DNA from: Dysgonomonas sp. Marseille-P4361
GTDB taxonomy: Bacteria; Bacteroidota; Bacteroidia; Bacteroidales; Dysgonomonadaceae
Length of the DNA stretch: 64,000 bases
Assembly (NCBI RefSeq): GCF_900343125.1
Contig: NZ_OPYL01000004.1
Span: forward strand, 248,001 to 312,000
Reading direction: 5' to 3'
Shown: positions 58,591 to 64,000 of the stretch, piece by piece
Layout: each line of letters opens with the position of its first letter
How positions within the stretch are numbered: position 1 is the first letter of the stretch
Notes under the pieces: generated by a model
What the model was told of the DNA's origin: nothing
The model's input: only the letters and a program-made list of their open reading frames with translations
Database searches by the model: none
Position numbers and translations under genes: made by a program

Positions 58591-59619
58591 TTATTTAAAC
58601 AGTCTGATATTTCTGAATATTCTATTCTTCTTTTCGAATATACAGATTTCCAAGAAAAGCAAGATGAACATAATCCAAGCAAATATCTGGAATTTCTCAT
58701 CATAGTCGGAGTAGGCAACTCCTTCTATTTCTTTCTTTTCCAATTTTTCTAATTCTGCTTGTAAGCTTTTCAATGCACTATTTGAATTGTCGGCATGCGC
58801 ATACAAACCTTGTCCGGCTTTTGCTATCTGACGACACATTTCTTCGTTCAATTTAGATACTACAGGTTGTCCTTGCGTATCTCGTTTCACCTGATTAGAA
58901 CCCGGAACCAATGGTATAACCGTTCCTTCGGCTGTACCTACACCAACAACATTAACGTGTACTCCTTGTTCGGCAGCGCGCATGGCTGCTTGCTCGGCAT
59001 CACCTTCGTGGCTTTCACCATCTGTAATCAATACAATGGCCTTATCTATCTCCGAATCGTTAGAAAAACAAGTCATACTGATATCGATAGCACTACCTAT
59101 GGCTGTACCTTGTACCGGAACCAAATCCGGATTGATTGTTTCCAAGAATAATTTTGCAGACTGATTGTCCGGAGTCAATGGTAACTGGATATAAGCTTCA
59201 CCTGCAAAGACAACGATAGCAACTTTATCATCCCTGCGTTCGTCGATGATACGTGTCAACATCTGTTTTGCTTTGGTTAAGCGGCTTGGTCTTATATCTT
59301 CTGCCAGCATCGAGTTGGATACGTCGATAGCAATAACTAATTCAATTCCTTTTTTATCTAATTTTTCTAGTTTTGTTCCGAATTGAGGACGAGCCAACAC
59401 AATTATACCAAAACCTATAGCAACCAATACGATCCAAAATTTCAAATACGTTCTTTTCAGAGAAAGTTCAGGCATCATTTTCTTCACTAAGGCCAATGTT
59501 CCTAATTTCTCTACACTTTTCCGTTTTCTTATATTCAAAAAGATAAAGCCTATTATGAAAACAGGTATGGCAAAGAATAAATATAAATATTCAGGATTTG
59601 CAAATTTAAATACACTCAT
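58591..59619 (-). CDS. batB: BatB: von Willebrand factor A membrane protein
   Basis: 342 residues: two N-terminal membrane helices (about 11-29, 61-76), a VWA domain from about 93 with an intact MIDAS DVSNS at 99-103, and a C-terminal membrane helix (about 312-332). The VWA domain should face the periplasm and bind a divalent metal and a partner protein. Starts 22 bases after batA. Confidence 0.9.
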   Translation of the reverse strand: MSVFKFANPEYLYLFFAIPVFIIGFIFLNIRKRKSVEKLGTLALVKKMMPELSLKRTYLKFWIVLVAIGFGIIVLARPQFGTKLEKLDKKGIELVIAIDVSNSMLAEDIRPSRLTKAKQMLTRIIDERRDDKVAIVVFAGEAYIQLPLTPDNQSAKLFLETINPDLVPVQGTAIGSAIDISMTCFSNDSEIDKAIVLITDGESHEGDAEQAAMRAAEQGVHVNVVGVGTAEGTVIPLVPGSNQVKRDTQGQPVVSKLNEEMCRQIAKAGQGLYAHADNSNSALKSLQAELEKLEKKEIEGVAYSDYDEKFQIFAWIMFILLFLEICIFEKKNRIFRNIRLFK

Positions 59620-59641
59620 AATTCAAACTTCTCTTTTATAG

Positions 59642-60631
59642 TTACGGAATATTTCTCAACCATGTGCGACGTAAAATCAACTCAAAACCAACAAGAGCCA
59701 AAGCTAATAAAGCAAAAGGCATGTAGAGTTCCTTACGTCTTGTTACAGTATTCACACTAATGTGAGATTTTTCCATTTGGTCAATCTCATCATAAATCTC
59801 CATCAAGCTGGTATTATCCGTTGCACGGAAATAGGTTCCTTGCGTAATAGAAGCTATTTCGGTCAATGTTCGTTCGTCAAACTCTCCTGATACAGTCACC
59901 GACTGCATACCGTAAGGAGTCATGATACTGGCTGTTGAATTACCTCTCGACCCCACCCCTATCGTATATACGCGAATGTTGTACGAGGCTGCCAACTCTG
60001 CTGCCGTAAGAGGTGCGATCTGTCCCGAATTGTTAGATCCATCGGTAAGCAGAATCACAACTCGTGATTTAGATTTACTGTCTTTCAATCTGTTCACTGC
60101 ATTTGCCAGACCTAAACCAATGGCTGTACCATCTTCTATCAGTCCGAATTTCACTTCATTCAGTAGATTTAACAGAATACGATGGTCTGTAGTTAACGGA
60201 CATTGCGTAAAACTTTCGCTTCCGAAGATCACCAAACCAATTCTATCATTCGGTCTGTCATTGATAAATTCAGCAGCCACCTTCTTTGATGCTTCAAGGC
60301 GGGTAGGTGAAAAGTCTTGTGCCAACATTGTACTGGATACGTCAAGAGCCATCACAATATCGATCCCTTCCGAGTTTGAAGTATCTGATGTATTCACACT
60401 CTGAGGACGAGCCAAAACGATGATTAATAAAGCTAAAGCAATTATCCTCAACGCAAAGGGCAGGTGACGCATGTAAACCCTGATGGATGAAGGAGCTTTT
60501 TCGAATGCAAAGCTCGAAGACATTTTAAACGTAGCCTGCATTTTTCTCAATTTATATATATACCACCCTATAAGCGGTATTAATAAAAGGAGAAGGAATA
60601 AATAGGCAGGATTAGCGTATACTATTTCCAT
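59642..60631 (-). CDS. batA: BatA: von Willebrand factor A membrane protein
   Basis: 329 residues, the same layout as BatB (helices near 8-26 and 58-76, VWA from about 89, C-terminal helix near 306-322). The MIDAS is D97-V-S99-S-T101, with threonine where DxSxS has the last serine; threonine could still coordinate metal. Second metal-site motif LLTDGSNNSG is intact. Fourteen bases separate it from the upstream BatD/DUF4381-like gene. Confidence 0.9.
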   Translation of the reverse strand: MEIVYANPAYLFLLLLLIPLIGWYIYKLRKMQATFKMSSSFAFEKAPSSIRVYMRHLPFALRIIALALLIIVLARPQSVNTSDTSNSEGIDIVMALDVSSTMLAQDFSPTRLEASKKVAAEFINDRPNDRIGLVIFGSESFTQCPLTTDHRILLNLLNEVKFGLIEDGTAIGLGLANAVNRLKDSKSKSRVVILLTDGSNNSGQIAPLTAAELAASYNIRVYTIGVGSRGNSTASIMTPYGMQSVTVSGEFDERTLTEIASITQGTYFRATDNTSLMEIYDEIDQMEKSHISVNTVTRRKELYMPFALLALALVGFELILRRTWLRNIP

Positions 60632-60645
60632 TGTTTATATATCTT

Positions 60646-61722
60646 TTAGCTTTGTTGTTGATTACTATCAGAGGTTTTCACCTCTTGATTATTTTCTTTT
60701 ACCTCACTGCTTATTGTAGACACTCCTTCTTTTTGTTCTTCTAACGAAAGACGTTCTTCTTTCTTCGTCTGATTTACAAACAAGTAAGCATTCACTAAAC
60801 TCAAGTCATTCTCGTCAGCAAATGGTGTATATTTTGCAAACTTCACCAAATCGGCAAGCTTTAGAATCTGTGCCAGCCCATCGGTAGCCGATCTTGTATC
60901 TGTAGCCAGATGCACTGCTGCTATAATGTCTTCCGACACCATTTCCGGTGCATCTATATTGAAACGATGATCGATATAATCTCGAAGAATATCTGTCAGC
61001 TCGGTATAATATTCTTTCTCCATCCCTTTCTGCCATAGCTTAGAGGCTTTTAACTTATCAAGTTCTTTGAGAGCTACCACATGTGGAGGAAGCACTACCT
61101 TAGGAGTAAAGAAATAACCTTTCTTCTTTTTCCTCAGGAAGAAATAAACAGCCAAACCTATCAAAGCAAGCAGAAGTATTATCAGCAAAGAAATATAGAT
61201 AAGTTCCATATAATCTTGCCAAACGAATTCCGGCTTCTGAATGGGTTTTATATCTGAAATTCCTAATTTTTGGAAATCAATCGAGTCTGTCTCGTTATTT
61301 TTCAGTTTTTCCAGATATGCCAACGTTGTATCTGACAATTGAGGAGAAGATACTTTCAGACCAAAGTCATTTGTCTTAAGGGTATCTTGATCAACGACAA
61401 CCATCATATGAGGAATGTGATACAATGTAGAGTCGAATGATGTGACCACATATTGCTGATGAATAGTCATCACCTCAGTCATCACCGTATCGGGAGGCAG
61501 CATATGTAATACTTCTATACCGGTAATCAGTGTATCAGCATAGATGGGAAACATTATATTCCGTCCTTTGGGAGAAATGACTTCTATATCAATAATTGCT
61601 TGCTCTCCTATCAGTATATCGGAGGGTTGTATTGTAGCCCTTACTGTTGGTCTCTGCGCAAAAAGCGAAAGACTCAAAAAACAGAGTAGACCAAGCAATA
61701 GTATGTTTTTTATTTTCAACAT
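60646..61722 (-). CDS. BatD/DUF4381-like single-pass membrane protein of the Bat operon
   Basis: 358 residues. Signal peptide (cleavage near FAQ, residue 22), an Ig-like domain that starts RATIQPSDILIGEQAIIDIEV and recalls BatD repeats, one membrane helix near 173-196, and a cytoplasmic tail with ALKELDKLKASKLWQKGMEK and YYTELTDILRDYI, typical of DUF4381 and of BatD tails. In other bacteria a DUF4381 protein sits at this same point between DUF58 and BatA. The last 40 residues are polar and low-complexity. Confidence 0.78.
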   Translation of the reverse strand: MLKIKNILLLGLLCFLSLSLFAQRPTVRATIQPSDILIGEQAIIDIEVISPKGRNIMFPIYADTLITGIEVLHMLPPDTVMTEVMTIHQQYVVTSFDSTLYHIPHMMVVVDQDTLKTNDFGLKVSSPQLSDTTLAYLEKLKNNETDSIDFQKLGISDIKPIQKPEFVWQDYMELIYISLLIILLLALIGLAVYFFLRKKKKGYFFTPKVVLPPHVVALKELDKLKASKLWQKGMEKEYYTELTDILRDYIDHRFNIDAPEMVSEDIIAAVHLATDTRSATDGLAQILKLADLVKFAKYTPFADENDLSLVNAYLFVNQTKKEERLSLEEQKEGVSTISSEVKENNQEVKTSDSNQQQS

Positions 61723-61802
61723 ATTGTTTCAGTTAACAGTTATCAGTCAACGTTTTATTTCTATCTTCGGCTTCGAAATTTACCTCTAGCCTATTCTTCT
61801 TT
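61723..61802 (-). other. Spacer within the Bat operon
   Basis: 80 bases, no terminator. Holds GTTAACAGTTATCAGTCA (61732-61749), which matches 14 of 18 positions of 62691-62708 in the next spacer. Confidence 0.4.
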
Positions 61803-62678
61803 TTATTTAATACTTCTCTTCTTGAATAATGCCATCAAGGCTTTTACATAATCTTCATCTGTTCGCACCGATACACTATCAACCTTACTTCGATTGAAAG
61901 TTCGTTGCATACGATCTTGTTGATCTTGCCACCAATCCTTGTAGCTCTCGCGAAGCCTGCGTGAAGAAGTATCGATCCAACGCTCTGCTCCGGTTTCAGC
62001 ATCAAGCACCTTCATCAACCCTACACTTGGTAGTTGAGTCTCCAAATTATCATAAACCTGCAATGCTACAATATCGTGCTTACGATTGGCTATCGTCAGT
62101 GCATTGTAGTAATCGGAAATATCGATAAAGTCAGATATCATAAACGTAGTACAACGCTTCTTTATAACATTGGTGAGATATTTCAAAGCCATGCCGACAT
62201 CTGTCTTAGGGCTTTCGGGTTCGAAGTTGATCAGTTCTCGAATGATGTAAAGAATATGTTTTTTCCCTTTTTTGGGCGGAATAAATTTTTCTATTTTATC
62301 TGAAAAGAAAATTACTCCGATTTTGTCGTTGTTATGTATCGCCGAGAATGCCAAGGTAGCAGCCATTTCTGTTACGACATCACGTTTCATCGAATTGCGC
62401 GTACCAAAATCCTGACTGGCCGATACATCGACAAGAAGCATAACTGTCAGCTCTCGCTCTTCTTCAAACACTTTGATAAAAGGCTTATTGTAGCGAGCGG
62501 TCACATTCCAATCAATGTCACGAATATCATCTCCATACTGATACTCTCGCACTTCGGAAAAAGCCATTCCCCGCCCCTTAAAGGCAGAATGATACTGCCC
62601 AGCAAAGATATTTGCCGAGAGACCACGAGTCTTTATCTCAATCTGACGTACTTTTTTTAATAATTCGCTTGTTTCCAT
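61803..62678 (-). CDS. DUF58 protein of the Bat operon
   Basis: 291 residues from the ATG at 62678, chosen because homologs I know begin METxELLKKVRxIEIKTRGLS; the longer frame from 62699 adds seven unlikely residues. The DUF58 core motif YQYGDDIRDIDWNVTAR is at 47-63, followed by a VWA-like domain with DVSAS at 84-88. Soluble, no membrane helix. Works with the MoxR ATPase, probably as adaptor between it and the VWA proteins. Confidence 0.9.
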   Translation of the reverse strand: METSELLKKVRQIEIKTRGLSANIFAGQYHSAFKGRGMAFSEVREYQYGDDIRDIDWNVTARYNKPFIKVFEEERELTVMLLVDVSASQDFGTRNSMKRDVVTEMAATLAFSAIHNNDKIGVIFFSDKIEKFIPPKKGKKHILYIIRELINFEPESPKTDVGMALKYLTNVIKKRCTTFMISDFIDISDYYNALTIANRKHDIVALQVYDNLETQLPSVGLMKVLDAETGAERWIDTSSRRLRESYKDWWQDQQDRMQRTFNRSKVDSVSVRTDEDYVKALMALFKKRSIK

Positions 62679-62690
62679 AATTTTACAGCT

Positions 62691-62775
62691 GTTAGCCATT
62701 AGCAGTCAGCTAATAGCCTGTTTGATCGTTAATAGAAAAAGCCAAGAGCCCCAAGCTATTGGCTAAAGGCTATTA
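62691..62775. repeat. Nested inverted repeats between moxR and the DUF58 gene
   Basis: TAATAGCCT (62711-62719) pairs with AGGCTATTA (62767-62775). Inside, AGCCAA (62740-62745) pairs with TTGGCT (62759-62764). Could form an RNA hairpin in the moxR-DUF58 message. Confidence 0.5.
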
Positions 62776-62776
62776 T

Positions 62777-63769
62777 TTATGGAACTTCTATTTTGTTAAG
62801 TATTTCGCTGATAATTTCGTCAGAAGTTGTATTGTTTGCTTCTGCCTCATACGTTAAGCCAATACGGTGACGTAACACGTCGTGGCATACAGCACGGATA
62901 TCTTCAGGGATAACATAGCCTCTACGCTTGATAAATGCATAAGCACGCGCAGCTAAAGCCAAACTTATAGAAGCACGAGGTGATGCCCCGAAACCGATCA
63001 TTCCTTTCAGTGAATTCAATCCGTTCTCTTCAGGGAAACGAGTTGCAAAAACAATATCAACGATATATTTCTCTATTTTCTCATCCAGATAAACTTCCTT
63101 CACTACATTGCGAGCTCCAATTATCTCATCCGCTTTCATCACTGGAGTCAGATCACCATAGTTTCCATTCAGGTTATTTCTTAAGATCAACTTTTCCTCT
63201 TCTTTCTTAGGATAGTTGATTACCACTTTCAGCATAAAACGGTCAACTTGTGCTTCAGGAAGCGGGTAAGTTCCTTCTTGCTCAATCGGGTTTTGAGTAG
63301 CCATTACCAAAAAAGGCGAAGGCAACTTGTAAGTTTGTTCTCCGATTGTAACCTGACGTTCTTGCATCGCCTCCAGTAAAGCACTTTGTACTTTTGCCGG
63401 AGCACGGTTAATCTCATCTGCTAACACGAAGTTCGAAAAAACAGGACCATGCTTAACGAAGAATTCCTCTGTCTTTTGACTATAAATCATGGTACCAATA
63501 ACGTCGGCAGGCAATAAGTCAGGAGTAAACTGGATACGGCTATATTTAGCATCAATAAGTAAAGCCAACGACTTAATAGCCAGTGTTTTTGCAAGTCCAG
63601 GAACCCCTTCAAGAAGAATATGTCCGTCAGCCAGCAAACTTATCAACAATGATTCGACAAGGTGTTTCTGTCCTACAATCACTTGATCCATACCCATTGT
63701 GAGCGCCTCAACAAAAGAGCTTTTGCTCTGTATTTTCTCGGTCAGTTCTCGAATATCAACTTGAGCCAT
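62777..63769 (-). CDS. moxR: MoxR-family AAA+ ATPase
   Basis: 330 residues. Walker A GVPGLAKT at 55-62, Walker B with LADE (D118, E119) followed by INRAPAKVQSALLEAMQE, sensor block ATQNPIEQEGTYPLPEAQVDRF, and a C-terminal lid helical domain with FGASPRASISL. First gene of the Bat operon; MoxR proteins act as chaperone-like activators of VWA proteins. TAnnTTTG box 60 bases upstream. Confidence 0.94.
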   Translation of the reverse strand: MAQVDIRELTEKIQSKSSFVEALTMGMDQVIVGQKHLVESLLISLLADGHILLEGVPGLAKTLAIKSLALLIDAKYSRIQFTPDLLPADVIGTMIYSQKTEEFFVKHGPVFSNFVLADEINRAPAKVQSALLEAMQERQVTIGEQTYKLPSPFLVMATQNPIEQEGTYPLPEAQVDRFMLKVVINYPKKEEEKLILRNNLNGNYGDLTPVMKADEIIGARNVVKEVYLDEKIEKYIVDIVFATRFPEENGLNSLKGMIGFGASPRASISLALAARAYAFIKRRGYVIPEDIRAVCHDVLRHRIGLTYEAEANNTTSDEIISEILNKIEVP

Positions 63770-63829
63770 ATTTATTTTATTAAGTATTTATATTTTTATT
63801 GTTTCTTTTTCAAGGTTTAGTAAGCAGCA

Positions 63830-63837
63830 CAAAAATA
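63830..63837 (-). promoter_or_regulatory. Bacteroidetes -7 box for the Bat operon
   Basis: TATTTTTG on the minus strand, 60 bases before the moxR ATG. Likely promoter of the ten-gene run. Confidence 0.45.
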
Positions 63838-63967
63838 GAAATGTTAAATATGAAAAGCGATTATTCAGAGTTAAAAAAAATTAAGGATAAATGCGCTTTA
63901 CACCGACTTAAATGAATAATACATAAAAGAATGAAATCAAAACCTAAATTTCAATTTCATATCTTAG

Positions 63968-64000
63968 AACTCATTCAGAAGTATAAGTCCTGAATGAGTT
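63968..64000. terminator. Hairpin at the window edge, probable terminator
   Basis: Perfect 11-bp stem AACTCATTCAG/CTGAATGAGTT (63968-63978 with 63990-64000), 11-base loop. The window stops at the last stem base, so a following U-tract cannot be checked. Confidence 0.45.

Noticed and set aside
59922-60404. 160-codon frame on the plus strand
   Set aside because: Antisense to batA within its VWA domain; no independent motif or promoter.

Overview
The window looks like chromosomal DNA of a Bacteroidota (Bacteroidales) bacterium. The base composition is AT-rich and there are no clear Shine-Dalgarno sequences. Most leading genes are preceded by a TAnnTTTG box, the -7 element of Bacteroidetes promoters. 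The gene content (SusA-like neopullulanase, B12-dependent MetH and ribonucleotide reductase, Bat aerotolerance operon, dipeptidyl peptidase III, many lipoproteins) fits Dysgonomonas or a close relative. The genus is an inference from overall character, not from a marker gene. I see no rRNA, tRNA, CRISPR array, insertion sequence or prophage.

Left part (1-15,000). Two paralogous lipoproteins lead into der (ribosome assembly GTPase) and smpB. smpB overlaps by one base the first of four tandem paralogous polytopic membrane proteins (DUF6056-like, GT-C glycosyltransferase-like architecture). These run directly into metH and an orphan zinc/manganese-type ABC permease. A split ThrE/YjjPB-type exporter faces them on the other strand.

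Maltodextrin locus (15,000-23,500). malQ, a SusA-like neopullulanase, a LacI-type regulator, an SLC45-like MFS sugar transporter and a lipoprotein alpha-amylase form one co-directional cluster. A near-perfect LacI-type palindrome with a CG centre lies in front of malQ, so the cluster is probably autoregulated by its own LacI protein. No SusC/SusD pair is present here.

Middle (23,500-44,600). This part carries ribF and a HAD phosphatase, recO with a membrane-anchored MutS-like ATPase, a DUF2851 protein, an alpha/beta hydrolase, a DUF1080 lipoprotein, an HU-like/SPOR membrane protein, gmhA, free-methionine sulfoxide reductase, an SLC13 transporter with RCK_C domains, a GH78 alpha-L-rhamnosidase, grpE-dnaJ, a Nif3-family protein with a coiled-coil zinc-ribbon partner, and class II ribonucleotide reductase. 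The nrdJ leader contains a perfect 19-bp direct repeat.

Right part (44,900-64,000). It holds a macrodomain protein, surE-lpxB, alkaline phosphatase, a small DUF2185-like acidic protein, dipeptidyl peptidase III, a DUF2007-UspA-UspA stress protein and a small helix-turn-helix protein. It ends with a complete Bat operon read leftward: moxR, DUF58, a DUF4381-like protein, batA, batB, batC, a short BatD paralog, batD, batE and a PAP2 phosphatase.

The best candidates for undescribed biology are the four-gene DUF6056 array, the membrane-tethered MutS-like protein beside recO, and the Bat operon with three BatD-related proteins. All domain calls come from reading motifs by eye; no database search was run.
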